Of a stretch of 64,000 nt of DNA, positions 50,951-62,769 are shown piece by piece. Source of the DNA: Marinomonas sp. SBI8L (GTDB lineage: Bacteria; Pseudomonadota; Gammaproteobacteria; Pseudomonadales; Marinomonadaceae); the NCBI RefSeq assembly GCF_001624705.1, contig NZ_JSEO01000004.1:372001-436000 (forward strand). Reading direction: 5' to 3'. Under the pieces are notes generated by a model. The model was not told the origin of the DNA, ran no database searches, and saw only the letters and a list, made by a program, of their open reading frames with translations. Position numbers and translations under genes: made by a program. Positions within the stretch are counted from its first letter, which is position 1. Each line of letters begins with the position of its first letter.

Positions 50951-51343
50951 ATGCTTTACGCACTTTTCATCCATGGTTCACCTTTTCAAACAAAAGCCTG
51001 CCACTCAGCTTTATCTTTTGCCAAAACAATCATTGCGAGCAAAGAACACCAATTAAAGGGTGTGTTTTTCTATCAGGATGCCGTGCTTATTGGCAATCGC
51101 TTTAATCAATGCCCAAGAGATGAGTTTGATATTCAAGCGGCTTGGCAAACACTGTCAAAAGACTATGGCATTGAGCTGACACTTTGCATTGCAGCAGCTG
51201 TAAGGCGTGGCATCATTAGCGAATCTGAAAGTGAAAGGTATGAGCTAGAAAGTGCAAGTTTAGCCTCTCAATTCCAACTTGAGGGCCTTGGCACCTTTGT
51301 ATCCTTTATGAATGATTGTGACAAAATAATTAGTTTTAAGTGA
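50951..51343 (+). CDS. tusD: Sulfurtransferase TusD
   Basis: Subunit of the TusBCD complex that relays persulfide sulfur from TusA to TusE for 2-thiouridine at tRNA position 34. It has 130 aa; the ATG at 50951 fits the family start MLYALFIHGSPF better than a TTG at 50936. The sulfur-carrying Cys79 is in ELTLCIAAAVRRG, matching Cys78 of E. coli TusD. First of four closely spaced tus genes (7, 2 and 6 bp apart). Confidence 0.94.
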   Translation: MLYALFIHGSPFQTKACHSALSFAKTIIASKEHQLKGVFFYQDAVLIGNRFNQCPRDEFDIQAAWQTLSKDYGIELTLCIAAAVRRGIISESESERYELESASLASQFQLEGLGTFVSFMNDCDKIISFK

Positions 51344-51350
51344 GCACAAG

Positions 51351-51698
51351 ATGGGTAAAACTCTCATACATATCACCAGCTCTCCTTATACGGGACTGGC
51401 AGTAAAAGAAGCACTAGACCTAGCTATGGTTCTAGCTACATTTGAACAAGATGTAGATCTAGCTTTTTCGGGTGCTGGTATCGCTCTTCTTCATCAAAAC
51501 CAATCACCAGATGAGAGCCAAGGTAAAGCACTTTATAAAATGCTAGCCAGTTTCGAATTTTATGATATCGACAACCTCTATCTTCCTGAGTCACAAATAC
51601 CTAAAGAAGGTATAGAAATTACTTCTCTTGCATCTAGTCTGTCTGAATTAGAGTGGAAAGACATGCTAACTCGTTACCAACACACTTTTAGGTTTTAA
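51351..51698 (+). CDS. tusC: Sulfurtransferase complex subunit TusC
   Basis: A 115-aa DsrEF-fold subunit of TusBCD. It begins KTLIHITSSPYTGLAVKEALDLAMVLA and has VDLAFSGAGIALL and FYDIDNLYLPES, all family positions. It does not carry the active cysteine. It starts 7 bp after tusD and ends 2 bp before tusB. Confidence 0.92.
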   Translation: MGKTLIHITSSPYTGLAVKEALDLAMVLATFEQDVDLAFSGAGIALLHQNQSPDESQGKALYKMLASFEFYDIDNLYLPESQIPKEGIEITSLASSLSELEWKDMLTRYQHTFRF

Positions 51699-51700
51699 GC

Positions 51701-51988
51701 ATGCCGCGTTTACATCAACTAAATAAAGCCAATTACCCAGCCAATACTGAGCATGAGATTCTTTTAAGTTTGCAGCAGAATGATGCCATATTACTCATTG
51801 AAGAAGGCGTACTTAAAGCAGATAAAGATGAATCCTTATTTAGAAAAGCAAATAGTTTAAATATTAAAATTTATGCTTTAGAGCAAGACATAAAAACCTA
51901 TGCCCTCATTGCTGAAAGTCTCGATATTATTAACAATGAAGAATGGTTAGAGTTAACCAGTAAATTTGAACAGCACACAGCTTGGTAG
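51701..51988 (+). CDS. tusB: Sulfurtransferase complex subunit TusB
   Basis: A 95-aa subunit with the DsrH pattern LHQLNKANY, NDAILLIEEGVLKA and IKIYALEQDIKTYAL. It lacks a catalytic cysteine (no Cys at all), as usual for this structural subunit. In the middle of the tus operon. Confidence 0.88.
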   Translation: MPRLHQLNKANYPANTEHEILLSLQQNDAILLIEEGVLKADKDESLFRKANSLNIKIYALEQDIKTYALIAESLDIINNEEWLELTSKFEQHTAW

Positions 51989-51994
51989 CAAGAT

Positions 51995-52315
51995 ATGACA
52001 GCATTTGAAACATTATTAGACCAAGAAGGTTATCTGATCAAGCTTGAAGATTGGTCTGAAGAGCTAACATCTTATTTAGCGGATCAGGAAGAAATCATCT
52101 TAACGGATGAACACTGGGAAATAATATTCCTATTGCGAGACTTTTATCAAGAATATGAAGTCTCTCCTGCTATGAGACCTTTAGTAAAAGCCGTTAGCAA
52201 AAAGCTTGGGAGCGATAAAGGCAAAAGTATCTACTTAATGCAGCTATTTCCTGGTAGTCCGGCAAAACTGATCGCAAAACTTGCAGGCTTACCCAAACCT
52301 GCTAACTGCCTATAA
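51995..52315 (+). CDS. tusE: Sulfurtransferase TusE (DsrC family)
   Basis: A 106-aa carrier that takes sulfur from TusD and hands it to the MnmA-tRNA complex. The conserved C-terminus GSPAKLIAKLAGLPKPANCL has the acceptor Cys105 at the penultimate position, and LTDEHWEIIFLLRDFYQEYEVSPAMR is the DsrC helix core. Last gene of the operon; no obvious hairpin directly after, and it is convergent with cobA. Confidence 0.94.
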   Translation: MTAFETLLDQEGYLIKLEDWSEELTSYLADQEEIILTDEHWEIIFLLRDFYQEYEVSPAMRPLVKAVSKKLGSDKGKSIYLMQLFPGSPAKLIAKLAGLPKPANCL

Positions 52316-52362
52316 ATTGTTCTATCAATAGCTATAGTTTATAGGCAGCTTCTAACTTCAAC

Positions 52363-53103
52363 TTATGGCTTAAACCAAGATAAACGCATTTGCAGCTTAA
52401 CTACGTCACCTATAATTAATAAGCTAGGTGATTTTACTTCATTATCTATTACTACTTGGTTAATCTCACAAATATTAGAAGTGAAAACTCTTTGAGAAAG
52501 TGTTGTCCCTTTCTCAACCACAGCAACAGGCATATCTTTATTCATTCCATGAGCAACCAGCTCCTCAGCGGTTTCAGCAAGACCAGTTAACCCCATATAA
52601 ATCACTAAAGTTTGTGCTGGATGTACTAGCTCACCCCAAGGAAGGTCTGTTGAGCCATCTTTTAAATGCCCGGTTACAAAGCGCACGGATTGCGCATAAT
52701 CTCTATGAGTTAGTGGTATGCCTGCATAAGCAGCACAGCCAGCAGCAGCCGTTACCCCTGGGATGACTTCAAATTCAACACCGGCATCCACCAACTCTTC
52801 TATCTCTTCGCCACCACGTCCAAAAATAAAAGGGTCTCCCCCTTTTAAGCGAACAACACACTTGCCCTCAGCCGCTTTTTCACACAAAAGCTTATTAATA
52901 TCTTCCTGAGGCAGGCTATGCTTTGATTTAGCCTTACCAACATATAAGGCTTCGGCACTATCAGGAATCAGTGCAATAATTTGATCACCAACTAAGCGAT
53001 CATAAAGAACGACATCAGCTTGAGTTAATATCCTATGGGCTTTCAATGTTAATAACTCTGGATCACCTGGACCGCCCCCAACTAAATAAACCTTACCACT
53101 CAT
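52363..53103 (-). CDS. cobA: Uroporphyrinogen-III C-methyltransferase
   Basis: A 247-aa SAM-dependent enzyme making precorrin-2 for siroheme or cobalamin. ATG at 53103 is chosen over TTG at 53127. Motifs are [18 protein letters not shown] (4-21), VLYDRLV, the long [20 protein letters not shown] (about 86-105), [20 protein letters not shown] and the final [11 protein letters not shown]. It is the single-domain type, without the CysG dehydrogenase/chelatase half. Downstream of serS, with a terminator between. Confidence 0.93.
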   Translation of the reverse strand: MSGKVYLVGGGPGDPELLTLKAHRILTQADVVLYDRLVGDQIIALIPDSAEALYVGKAKSKHSLPQEDINKLLCEKAAEGKCVVRLKGGDPFIFGRGGEEIEELVDAGVEFEVIPGVTAAAGCAAYAGIPLTHRDYAQSVRFVTGHLKDGSTDLPWGELVHPAQTLVIYMGLTGLAETAEELVAHGMNKDMPVAVVEKGTTLSQRVFTSNICEINQVVIDNEVKSPSLLIIGDVVKLQMRLSWFKP

Positions 53104-53125
53104 AATTTTTCTCAAAATATTTGTC

Positions 53126-53154
53126 AAAAAAAACGCCTCTGTAATGAGAGGCGT
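53126..53154 (-). terminator. Terminator of serS
   Basis: On the minus strand ACGCCTCT-CATTAC-AGAGGCGT followed by T8, located 30 bp after serS and overlapping the cobA leader. Confidence 0.9.
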
Positions 53155-53183
53155 CCTTTATAAATTAGTTTAGTTGAACTAAA

Positions 53184-54515
<1,332 letters not shown>

Positions 54516-54637
54516 TTAGCGCTAAGGTTATATTTATACATAACGGCGCATAACAAGAATTAATAAAATTATTTAAGGGCGACTATACTACTACGATTAA
54601 CTTAACATTAAACAATAAGATGTATGATATTCTGCAA

Positions 54638-55012
54638 TTAAATGAGTCTTGCTGCTAATATTCCTAGCCAAGTGCCAATAACACCACAAAAACAGCTTAA
54701 TAATAAGTAGCTGATCGCACTAAGCCAAGCTTGCTGATTCAGTAACGCAACTATTTCTAATGAGAAAGTAGAAAAGGTAGTAAAAGCCCCTAAGAACCCA
54801 ACCATTAAGAGTGGTCGATAAGCCTCTAAAGCTGTGATGCGCTCCGTCATAAGCACAAACAACACCCCCATTACAAAGCAGCCAATGACATTAACAGTAA
54901 AGGTCGCTATCGGAAAAGCCCCTTGATTAAACTGAGCAAAGTATTTTGCAACAGAAAATCGCCCCATAGCGCCAATAGCGCCACCTAAAGCAACCATCAA
55001 ATATGCACTCAT
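54638..55012 (-). CDS. crcB: Fluoride ion exporter CrcB/FluC
   Basis: A 124-aa four-helix membrane protein forming a dual-topology dimeric fluoride channel. Family marks: GGAIGAMGRFSVAKYF (9-24), TFTVNVIGCFVMGVLF (Asn about 41) and LMVGFLGAFTTFSTFSLEIVALL (about 69-91) with the Phe/Thr/Ser pore residues. It is 32 bp downstream of rarA. No fluoride riboswitch motif is seen in that short gap. Confidence 0.93.
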   Translation of the reverse strand: MSAYLMVALGGAIGAMGRFSVAKYFAQFNQGAFPIATFTVNVIGCFVMGVLFVLMTERITALEAYRPLLMVGFLGAFTTFSTFSLEIVALLNQQAWLSAISYLLLSCFCGVIGTWLGILAARLI

Positions 55013-55044
55013 ATAAAGATTCTTATCTAGTCGGTAATAGAAGG

Positions 55045-56436
55045 TTAATTATTAGAATATGGATCTGAATTATCATAATGAGGGTTGTGAGAATCAAATT
55101 CATACCGCTTATTTGCACTTGACTCATTTAGCTCATTTAACCATGCCAGTTTATCTGAGATTTTTTTCTCTAAACCTCTATCCGTTGGATGATAGAAAGT
55201 GTGGTCAACTAGCTCTGGCGGCAAATAAGACTCTCCTGCGGCAAAGGCATTCTCTTCATTATGAGCATATCGATAATCTTCTCCATGCCCCATTTCTTTT
55301 GCCAGTTTAGTAGGCGCATTACGTAAATGATTCGGAACATCATGACTTGGCTGCTCAGCAACTAAGGACATTGCTTGTTTGAAAGCGTTATAAACCGCAT
55401 TACTCTTAGGCGCACAGGCAAGATATACAGCCGCTTGTGCGATAGCTCTATTCCCTTCACCAGGACCTACTCTATGGTAAATATCCCATGCGTTAAGGGC
55501 TACTTGTAAGGCTCTTGGATCTGCATTGCCAATATCTTCTGATGCAATTGCCAATAGACGCCTTGCTATATAAAGAGGGTCACAACCTCCATCTAGCATA
55601 CGCGCCATCCAATAAAGGGCACCATCAGCAGATGAGCCTCTTACTGACTTATGAAATGCAGATATTTGATCATAGAAAGCATCGCCACCTTTATCGAAGG
55701 CCCTATAAGATTGCCCTAAAACATCAACCAGCTGAGCTTCAGTTACTTGCTTTTTACCACCCTCTTCTGTCGCCATATCGACTAAAACTTCGAGAAGGTT
55801 AAGTGATCGCCTTACGTCACCATCTGCTGCATGGGCAATGGCACCAATGAAGCTAGCTTCAATCAGAATATTATCCTTTCCATAGCCATGCTCTTGATCT
55901 ATCAGTGCTCGCTCAAGCCCTTGTCGAATAATAGCTTGGGTTGGTTTCTTGAGGCTATAAACCCTCGCCCTTGAAAGTAAGGCTGAGTTTAATTCAAACG
56001 CAGGATTTTCAGTTGTGGCACCAATGAACAAAAAAGTACCATCTTCGATGTAAGGCAGAAATGCATCTTGCTGGGACTTATTAAATCTATGTACCTCATC
56101 AACAAACAACACAGTTTGACCTGAGTTCATCATTTTATGTTGCTTAGCTTGATCAACGGCTGCTCTAATGTCTTTAACACCAGACATAACGGCAGATAAC
56201 TCTAAGAAATGAGCCTGTAACTGATGTGATAATAATTTGGCAAATGTCGTTTTACCCACACCTGGAGGGCCCCAAAGTATAAAAGAGTGGCATCGACCTG
56301 TTTCTATCATCCTCTTTAAAGGCTTTCCGTCACCCACCAGATGATCTTGACCTAGGTAGTCAGATAGGCTTCTTGGTCTCATACGAGCGGCTAGCGGCTC
56401 ATATAAATCCCATTGACTTTCAAACAAGTCTTGCAT
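55045..56436 (-). CDS. rarA: Replication-associated recombination protein A (RarA/MgsA)
   Basis: A 463-aa AAA+ ATPase acting at stalled forks. [16 protein letters not shown] is the family opening, then Walker [18 protein letters not shown] (about 54-70), Walker [21 protein letters not shown] and sensor [22 protein letters not shown]. The C-terminal tetramerisation part has [17 protein letters not shown] and [17 protein letters not shown]. It extends 15-20 residues beyond E. coli RarA with an Asn/Ser/Tyr-rich tail. Its ATG overlaps the lolA stop by one base (TAATG). Confidence 0.95.
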   Translation of the reverse strand: MQDLFESQWDLYEPLAARMRPRSLSDYLGQDHLVGDGKPLKRMIETGRCHSFILWGPPGVGKTTFAKLLSHQLQAHFLELSAVMSGVKDIRAAVDQAKQHKMMNSGQTVLFVDEVHRFNKSQQDAFLPYIEDGTFLFIGATTENPAFELNSALLSRARVYSLKKPTQAIIRQGLERALIDQEHGYGKDNILIEASFIGAIAHAADGDVRRSLNLLEVLVDMATEEGGKKQVTEAQLVDVLGQSYRAFDKGGDAFYDQISAFHKSVRGSSADGALYWMARMLDGGCDPLYIARRLLAIASEDIGNADPRALQVALNAWDIYHRVGPGEGNRAIAQAAVYLACAPKSNAVYNAFKQAMSLVAEQPSHDVPNHLRNAPTKLAKEMGHGEDYRYAHNEENAFAAGESYLPPELVDHTFYHPTDRGLEKKISDKLAWLNELNESSANKRYEFDSHNPHYDNSDPYSNN

Positions 56437-57071
56437 TAATTAACCTTTGCTTTCGCTGTTTTCTCCAACAAACTTGGCTCAATCAATAAGTCTACTTCAT
56501 CGGGCAAGTCTACTTGAAAGTTACCATCTGCAACGCCATCGTGATGCTCTACATTATTAAATTCAATCACAGTGGTTTGACCCAAACTATCTTGAATACT
56601 CATAGCTTCAATGTCATTACTTCTAAACGAAAGTGTCAGAGTAGAAAACAGGTCTACTTCTTCTTTAGGCTCTAATCTAAACCTTTGTTCCCCCAATTGA
56701 GTAATTTCGTAATGAGGCAAAACATCGTTAGCTGGGCGCCCTAATAAAGCAGCAGGCGAATTACCTAAAGCACCCTCAAGAGGTTTTTGTGTCGCTTGCT
56801 CAAGATCTACATCCCAAACTGTAATCCATTGTCCATTAGAAATAATTCTTTGCGGGAAAGGAGTAATCGTATCCCATACAAAGCGATTAGGTTCTGCTAG
56901 CAGAAAGACACCTTCATTAGCCTGTAATTGAAGGCCTTCCTCATCATAGGTAACCTGGCGAAATTCGCCTTCTATATTGCGATTCGACTCTAGTAATTGA
57001 GTTAGAAGCTCACTTGCTACACTGATACTCATACCTAAAGACAACATCAGCATAATTAATATTTTTTGCAT
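56436..57071 (-). CDS. lolA: Outer-membrane lipoprotein carrier protein LolA
   Basis: Periplasmic chaperone that ferries lipoproteins from LolCDE to LolB. It has 211 aa including the signal peptide ([21 protein letters not shown]). LolA marks: [67 protein letters not shown] and the final [13 protein letters not shown]. It sits between ftsK and rarA as in E. coli. Confidence 0.95.
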   Translation of the reverse strand: MQKILIMLMLSLGMSISVASELLTQLLESNRNIEGEFRQVTYDEEGLQLQANEGVFLLAEPNRFVWDTITPFPQRIISNGQWITVWDVDLEQATQKPLEGALGNSPAALLGRPANDVLPHYEITQLGEQRFRLEPKEEVDLFSTLTLSFRSNDIEAMSIQDSLGQTTVIEFNNVEHHDGVADGNFQVDLPDEVDLLIEPSLLEKTAKAKVN

Positions 57072-57134
57072 TTTAAAATCTCAAACCCTAATAAAAAAGA
57101 TAACCAATAAGCAGACTAATAAATAACAACGAGT

Positions 57135-59981
57135 CTACTCTGGTATCAGAACTTCACGCTGGCCGTTAGTTCCCATAGAACTTACCAAACCAGCCGCTTC
57201 CATTGCCTCAACTAAGTTTGCAGCACGGTTATAACCAATTTTTAATCGCCTCTGAATGGATGATATAGAGGCTTTTCTTGTCTCAATTACAATAGCAACT
57301 GCCTCATCATAAAGTGCATCTTTATCTTCCGAGCCAGAATCTGTCATTAGATCTTCTGGGTTAACAACAACATCAGAAATATATTGAGGCTCTCCACGCT
57401 TTTTCCATTCCTCAACAACTGCATGCACTTCTTCATCAGAAACAAAAGCACCATGCACTCGAATTGGTGTTGGAAGACCAGCAGGTAAATAAAGCATATC
57501 ACCTTGACCTAATAGCTGATCAGCGCCACCTTGATCCAAAATTGTTCTCGAATCAATTTTTGAGGACACTTGGAAAGCCATTCGAGTCGGCACGTTAGCT
57601 TTGATCAAACCGGTAATAACATCTACTGAAGGTCTTTGCGTCGCTAATATTAGATGTATCCCTGCCGCCCTCGCTTTTTGGGCAATACGAGCAATCAATT
57701 CTTCTACTTTTTTACCTACTATCATCATCATATCAGCAAATTCATCCACGACAATGACGATATATGGTAAGGGCTCTAACAGGGGAACACTTCTAGCAAC
57801 ACCCTCTTGAGAGAACATTGCATCATGCTCTGGCTGCCATAATGGGTCTTCAATCGGGTTACCCGCTTCTATAGCTTCTCTAACTTTCTTATTAAAGCCA
57901 GCTAGATTTCTCACCCCTAATTTAGACATGAGCTTGTAACGACGTTCCATTTCATCGACAGACCAACGAAGTCCATTGGCTGCATCTTTCATATCCGTGA
58001 TAACAGGGGTTAACAAATGAGGAATGCCTTCATAAATAGAGAGCTCCAGCATTTTAGGGTCAACCATGATCATTCTAACTTGATCAGGGGATGACTTGAG
58101 CAACATACTCATGATCATGGAGTTAACGCCAACAGACTTACCAGAGCCCGTTGTGCCGGCAACCAATAAATGCGGCATTTTGGCTAGATCAACAACAACA
58201 GGTTCACCTGAAATATCATGCCCTAAAGAAATGGTAAGAGGAGATGTGGCATTGTCGTAAATATCACAGTTAATGACTTCGCTAAAGTAAACAATATCCC
58301 TTACATCATTAGGAATTTCTATACCTATTGTCGATTTACCTGCTATCACTTCAACTACGCGAACGCTCATCACACTTAAAGAGCGCGCTAAATCTTTCGC
58401 TAAGTTAGTGATACGAGAAACCTTCACTCCAGGCGCTGGTTGTATTTCAAATCGGGTAATAACAGGACCAGGATTTACTTCGACCACTTCAACCTTTACA
58501 CCAAAGTCAGCTAGCCTTTGCTCTAATAAAGCAGATAAAGAAAGCAACTCATCTTCTGAGTAGCCACCTTTTTTAGGCTGTGGTTGAGTCAAAACGCTCC
58601 TATCAGGCAGTGAGTAACTCATCACGGCCTCTTTAGTCTGCCCATTAGGCTCTTGGCTTGCTAACTTATCGAGCTGTTTAGCTTCAGATAATGTTTTTAC
58701 CGCTGGTTTGCTCTGGGAAGCATCAATTCGCTCAAGCTCATCCCTAATTGAAGTATTCTCTTCTAAACTATCAAAACTCTTCTGTTTAAAAGCATCTGCA
58801 AGCTGACTTTCTTGAGATTCAATGGGAGTTACTTCACTGGTCTTTTCAACGCTTTCTGTGATTCTTTTCTCAGGTTTCTTAATATTTTTATCTTGTTTGG
58901 CGGTTATTTGATTCGTATCGCCTCGTACATCTGAGCCTTCTAACCCTAGGTCACTTTCATCTTCAATATAAAGGGTATCACTGAACGCGAGATCAACATC
59001 ATCTAATGCAATATCATCAAAAGACCCAAAGTTTGGCTCTTCTTTTGATTTAGAAACCCTAGATTTTGAGTCATCACTAACTCTAGTGTTTTGATCTAAT
59101 TTATGACTATCTAAATTTGCAACACCTTCTTCAGACACTTCTTTTGCTGAAGATCTAAACAGTGAGGAGACTCTATTAAAGAGTTTTTTACCTTTATTAT
59201 CGGAGTTAGTATTAGATGAAGGCTCATCAATTTCATTAGGTACAGATGAAATCTCAACTTTAGGCGAAGTGCCTGTCGATTCTAACTTGCTCTTCTTTAG
59301 TTTTCGCTTGTAGGCAGGCTCATCCAATTCATCAAGTGAATCATCATAGTCAACATTCTTTTCTTCTGAATTGTTCTTTTGTCTGTTTTCGAGTTTCGCT
59401 TTTAGGCTATTCAGCACCTTGAGTACATAAAAACCTAACCTCTCAACAATGAGCGCCCAGTGAGCTTGGCTAATAAGGGTTATGGACAGAATAAAAAGAG
59501 CCAAACTAACCAGTGTCGCCCCATCATACCCAACCCAATAAAATAGCAATTCACCTAAAGCTCGGCCAAGAATACCACCATGACCATATTGTAAGTTGTC
59601 ATACCCAATGGAATGCAAAAAACAAAGCGTAGAACCAGCAGATAAATATAGAAGGCAACCAAAGGTTACTAAAGACACATTAGTAATAGACTGCAATTGA
59701 TTAATATTACGCCAACAGACAAAAGCGCATAATAAAAACACGAAAGGGAAAGTAACAAAAAGAGAGCCAAAAAAGGCGGAAAGGATATCCGTTAATGTAG
59801 CACCAATGGCCCCCATAGAATTTTGGGTTGCAGAACCATCACCAGAGTAGAACCAGCCAGCATCATGAACATCATAAGAAAAAGTCGCAAAGCTGAAAAA
59901 AAGAAATATCAACAAGGCAAATAAACCTAAACCTTGTTTGGTAATCGTTGTCATAGCAGGTGATCGTAACGACTCACTCAT
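57135..59981 (-). CDS. ftsK: DNA translocase FtsK
   Basis: A 948-aa divisome motor that pumps chromosome ends to XerCD-dif. The N-terminal part has four to five membrane helices (about 10-185), followed by a highly charged, Ser/Glu-rich linker (about 190-470). The motor (about 480-880) has Walker [21 protein letters not shown] (about 608-627) and Walker [14 protein letters not shown] (about 746-758). The DNA-reading gamma winged helix (about 885-948) contains [22 protein letters not shown]. The linker is shorter than that of E. coli (1329 aa), near the Pseudomonas size. Confidence 0.96.
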   Translation of the reverse strand: MSESLRSPAMTTITKQGLGLFALLIFLFFSFATFSYDVHDAGWFYSGDGSATQNSMGAIGATLTDILSAFFGSLFVTFPFVFLLCAFVCWRNINQLQSITNVSLVTFGCLLYLSAGSTLCFLHSIGYDNLQYGHGGILGRALGELLFYWVGYDGATLVSLALFILSITLISQAHWALIVERLGFYVLKVLNSLKAKLENRQKNNSEEKNVDYDDSLDELDEPAYKRKLKKSKLESTGTSPKVEISSVPNEIDEPSSNTNSDNKGKKLFNRVSSLFRSSAKEVSEEGVANLDSHKLDQNTRVSDDSKSRVSKSKEEPNFGSFDDIALDDVDLAFSDTLYIEDESDLGLEGSDVRGDTNQITAKQDKNIKKPEKRITESVEKTSEVTPIESQESQLADAFKQKSFDSLEENTSIRDELERIDASQSKPAVKTLSEAKQLDKLASQEPNGQTKEAVMSYSLPDRSVLTQPQPKKGGYSEDELLSLSALLEQRLADFGVKVEVVEVNPGPVITRFEIQPAPGVKVSRITNLAKDLARSLSVMSVRVVEVIAGKSTIGIEIPNDVRDIVYFSEVINCDIYDNATSPLTISLGHDISGEPVVVDLAKMPHLLVAGTTGSGKSVGVNSMIMSMLLKSSPDQVRMIMVDPKMLELSIYEGIPHLLTPVITDMKDAANGLRWSVDEMERRYKLMSKLGVRNLAGFNKKVREAIEAGNPIEDPLWQPEHDAMFSQEGVARSVPLLEPLPYIVIVVDEFADMMMIVGKKVEELIARIAQKARAAGIHLILATQRPSVDVITGLIKANVPTRMAFQVSSKIDSRTILDQGGADQLLGQGDMLYLPAGLPTPIRVHGAFVSDEEVHAVVEEWKKRGEPQYISDVVVNPEDLMTDSGSEDKDALYDEAVAIVIETRKASISSIQRRLKIGYNRAANLVEAMEAAGLVSSMGTNGQREVLIPE

Positions 59982-60119
59982 ACAAAAGTATCCATTCTAA
60001 AAAGAGTAATAAATGTAGACCCATTTCAATAGGTTCCCTTTAAAGATTAACGGCAGCATCTAAGAGAACTATAAAAACATGATGAAAAGGGCTTTAGAAG
60101 GGACTAGCTTACCATAAAA

Positions 60120-60143
60120 AAAGCCAACCCGAAGGTTGGCTTT
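60120..60143. terminator. Terminator of the porin gene
   Basis: AAAGCCAACC-CGAA-GGTTGGCTTT with A- and T-runs on both sides, 39 bp after the porin stop, in front of ftsK. Confidence 0.9.
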
Positions 60144-60181
60144 TTGGATTTCTATACTAAGAATTACTTATTAAGTAGGTC

Positions 60182-61066
60182 TTAGAAAGAAGCGTTAACA
60201 CCAATCTCAGTAGTGTCACCGAAATCTTTAGAATAGTATTCTACATAGTAAGTTAGATCACCAGCTGTGTAATCACCGTATACATAGAAACCATCTTTGT
60301 CTGTCTCTACGTTCGCAATAGTTTCAGAAGTATTAGATGTGTACTCAATGTTTAGAGTAGTTGCATCACTTGGAGTCATTTCAACACTTAAAGCAGCACT
60401 TGTTTTATCTAAAACTTGCTGATAAGTAGTTGAAGAACTATCAGTATCAACTTGCTCACCTACTGCATAGGCAACAGCTACAGTAGCTCCACCTAGGTCC
60501 ATAGAATAACCAGCGTTAACAGCGTTTGATTCACCAACTGAACCACCAGAAATACCGAAAGTGCCAGGACCCATATCAGCTACATAAGATAAAGCCATAC
60601 CAACTTCTGAAGAAGCGTCAGCAACACCATTCGCTTGAGTTGCTTCAATAGATACTGTTAATTCATCAGAAATTGAGTAACGAATACCTGTATCATCTGT
60701 ATCAGAGTTACTAACTAGATCGATTGCAGAGTTCTCTGCTATACCCAAGAAACCAGCATCTGCCAAAGTTCCGTCAAAACGACCAAATTGAACAGCACCT
60801 TGAGTAACGTAAGCTTTTTCAAGACCTGTAGTAACAGTTTCTGTATCGGTTACAGAAAATTCAACTTCCATGTAAACAACACCAGTATCGATGGCAATTT
60901 CGATTTCGGCATCATCAGTACCACTAACGTCATCTTTAGATGCACCAGAAGTAAAAGAAACACCAGCAGTACCAGAGAAAACTGGCTCAGCTGCAATAGT
61001 CGTTGTAGAAACAGCAGCTGCAACAGCAGATACTGCAAAGATAGAAGCAAGTTTAATCGCTTTCAT
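60182..61066 (-). CDS. Outer membrane porin-like beta-barrel protein
   Basis: A 294-aa exported protein with the signal peptide MKAIKLASIFAVSAVAAAVSTTTIAA, then Asp/Thr/Gly-rich alternating strands (IEIAIDTGVVYMEVEFSV, QFGRFDGTLADAGFLG) and the C-terminal phenylalanine end EIGVNASF. It is cysteine-free. It is smaller than classic 16-strand porins but follows their strand and loop rhythm. AGGGGAA lies before the ATG, and the AT-rich 400-bp upstream suggests strong regulated expression. Substrate unknown. Confidence 0.8.
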   Translation of the reverse strand: MKAIKLASIFAVSAVAAAVSTTTIAAEPVFSGTAGVSFTSGASKDDVSGTDDAEIEIAIDTGVVYMEVEFSVTDTETVTTGLEKAYVTQGAVQFGRFDGTLADAGFLGIAENSAIDLVSNSDTDDTGIRYSISDELTVSIEATQANGVADASSEVGMALSYVADMGPGTFGISGGSVGESNAVNAGYSMDLGGATVAVAYAVGEQVDTDSSSTTYQQVLDKTSAALSVEMTPSDATTLNIEYTSNTSETIANVETDKDGFYVYGDYTAGDLTYYVEYYSKDFGDTTEIGVNASF

Positions 61067-61473
61067 TCAAGATTCCCCTTTATATTATATTTTTTTGGCT
61101 TTTAGACCTTTCGAAAGGCTTTGACTAACCTATCGAAGAAACGCTGAAAAATCAACGACTCTGAAATACTAAAACCCAGCAGTGTCACTTTTATGACAGT
61201 TAGTACAAAAAAGTCAACCGTCATCTCACTAAGGTCATTTTGCCTAAGTTCGAATTTGACGCCATTTAAGACTGCGTTGATTAAAACCAAGTTTTCCTTT
61301 GTAGGTCAAGCATTCATCAACATTTTTTTCTTATTTTTTGCAATTTTCATCTTTTATTCGACTTAAGCCAATTTTTTTTAAAGATTTTAGACATAATGCC
61401 GTTATTCTCTTGATGCACTCTGATAGAATTTTCGTTTACATAACTTATCATTTCTAGTTAAAAAGCCCGAAAA
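61067..61473. other. Divergent intergenic region between the porin and aat
   Basis: About 400 bp holding the promoters of both genes. It is AT-rich with several poly-T tracts around 61320-61385; no operator or gene is recognised. Confidence 0.5.
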
Positions 61474-62190
61474 ATGAACGAACAAAAACAGCTTTTAATC
61501 CTCTCAGAAGACATATTAGAACTTCCTGATCCTAACTTGGCGTTAGATGATCCAGATGGATTAGCTGCGATCGGTGGTGATTTATCAAACGGACGCTTAA
61601 TACATCTCTATCAACATGGTTTTTTCCCTTGGTATAGCGAATCCGACCCAATTTTATGGTGGCATCCCTCTTTAAGATGCCAACTTAATCCCAGCAAATT
61701 CCACTGCTCAAAGTCTTTAAAAAAGCATATCCGTAAATTTTCTGGACAGATAAGAATCAACACTGAATTTGAAACCGTGATTCAGCATTGTGCTCAATTA
61801 AGGCAGGAGCAAGAGGGTACATGGATATCAGATGAAATAGTGTCTGCCTTTGTTAAACTCCATAACGCAGGTTATGCTCACTCTATTGAAGTATGGCAAG
61901 ACAAGCAGTTAATAGGCGGTTTCTATGGTGTTGCTATGGGCCGTTTTTTCTTTGGAGAGTCCATGTTTTCCTTAGAAGCTAATGCGTCCAAACTCGCTCT
62001 CTATAGCCTTTGTTTAAATGCTAAAGCATTAGGGATTGAACATATCGATTGCCAAGTAGAGTCAGAGCATCTCATGTCACTGGGAGCTAGCTCGATACCT
62101 CGCAAAAACTTTATCCAACAATTACAGCAAGCAATACCTAAGCCTGAAAAAAATCAAAATTTAATTAATCAGACACATTTAGATCTTTAA
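61474..62190 (+). CDS. aat: Leucyl/phenylalanyl-tRNA-protein transferase
   Basis: Adds Leu or Phe to proteins with N-terminal Arg or Lys, making them ClpS/ClpA substrates (N-end rule). 238 aa with the family core LAAIGGDLSNGRLIHLYQHG, FFPWYSESDPILWWHPSLRC, GTWISDEIVSAFVKLHNAGYAHSIEVWQ and GGFYGVAMGRFFFGESMFS. It is followed by infA and convergent clpA, the typical block, but without the ate gene that Pseudomonas has between aat and infA. Confidence 0.95.
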   Translation: MNEQKQLLILSEDILELPDPNLALDDPDGLAAIGGDLSNGRLIHLYQHGFFPWYSESDPILWWHPSLRCQLNPSKFHCSKSLKKHIRKFSGQIRINTEFETVIQHCAQLRQEQEGTWISDEIVSAFVKLHNAGYAHSIEVWQDKQLIGGFYGVAMGRFFFGESMFSLEANASKLALYSLCLNAKALGIEHIDCQVESEHLMSLGASSIPRKNFIQQLQQAIPKPEKNQNLINQTHLDL

Positions 62191-62256
62191 TTGTGCGAAG
62201 TTTTCGTTTTTTATACTGACCAATAGATTTATTTTACGCCTTGTTCCAGAGAAGCA

Positions 62257-62284
62257 TTTGCCTAATCAGCAAATTTTAGGCAAA
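62257..62284 (+). other. Hairpin in the aat-infA spacer
   Basis: TTTGCCTAA and TTAGGCAAA pair around a 10-nt loop, 67 bp after aat; a weak terminator or the leader of infA. The rest of the 284-bp spacer holds no gene. Confidence 0.5.
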
Positions 62285-62474
62285 ATATGCGCGATTAATT
62301 TTTAGGCGTATTTCCTAGTATTTATTCAAACTAAGCAAATACTGTCGAACTATACTTCGCCTAAACAGGTGAGACATCAAAAGTTCAGACCTGTAGTCGT
62401 TCTGCAAAAGCGCATGATTAATGACTTTAAGCTTGAACGAACTAAAAAACTTATAACACCATAGGACACATATT

Positions 62475-62693
62475 GTGGCAAAAGAAGAAAGCATAGAAAT
62501 GGAAGGCACTATCATTGATACACTGCCTAACACCATGTTTCGCGTAGAACTTGAAAACGGACACGTAGTGACTGCTCATATTTCTGGAAAAATGAGAAAG
62601 AACTACATCCGTATTTTGACTGGCGATAAAGTAAAAGTAGAACTAACACCTTACGACTTATCTAAAGGTCGTATTGTTTACCGTTCTCGCTAA
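62475..62693 (+). CDS. infA: Translation initiation factor IF-1
   Basis: 72 aa, the standard IF-1 length, an OB-fold that binds the A site of the 30S subunit. The start is GTG with AGGA 8 nt upstream. [39 protein letters not shown] and [21 protein letters not shown] match the family almost residue for residue. A perfect 19-bp terminator stem follows. Confidence 0.97.
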   Translation: MAKEESIEMEGTIIDTLPNTMFRVELENGHVVTAHISGKMRKNYIRILTGDKVKVELTPYDLSKGRIVYRSR

Positions 62694-62707
62694 TACTCAG
62701 TCAGCAA

Positions 62708-62749
62708 GACATAAAAAAACCGAACTCATTAGTTCGGTTTTTTTATGTC
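62708..62749. terminator. Bidirectional terminator between infA and clpA
   Basis: A perfect 19-bp stem (GACATAAAAAAACCGAACT and its complement) with loop CATT serves both convergent genes. Confidence 0.95.
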
Positions 62750-62769
62750 TAAAAGAAATTCAGTTAATA

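Noticed and set aside
55013-55044. Fluoride riboswitch in front of crcB
   Set aside because: Only 32 bp lie between rarA and crcB, too short for the motif, and no matching bases are present.
60788-61124. Plus-strand frames opposite the porin gene
   Set aside because: Antisense shadows caused by the repetitive codon use of the porin signal peptide and first strands.
61102-61290. 62-codon minus-strand frame upstream of the porin
   Set aside because: No ribosome site and no coding pattern; more likely promoter DNA.
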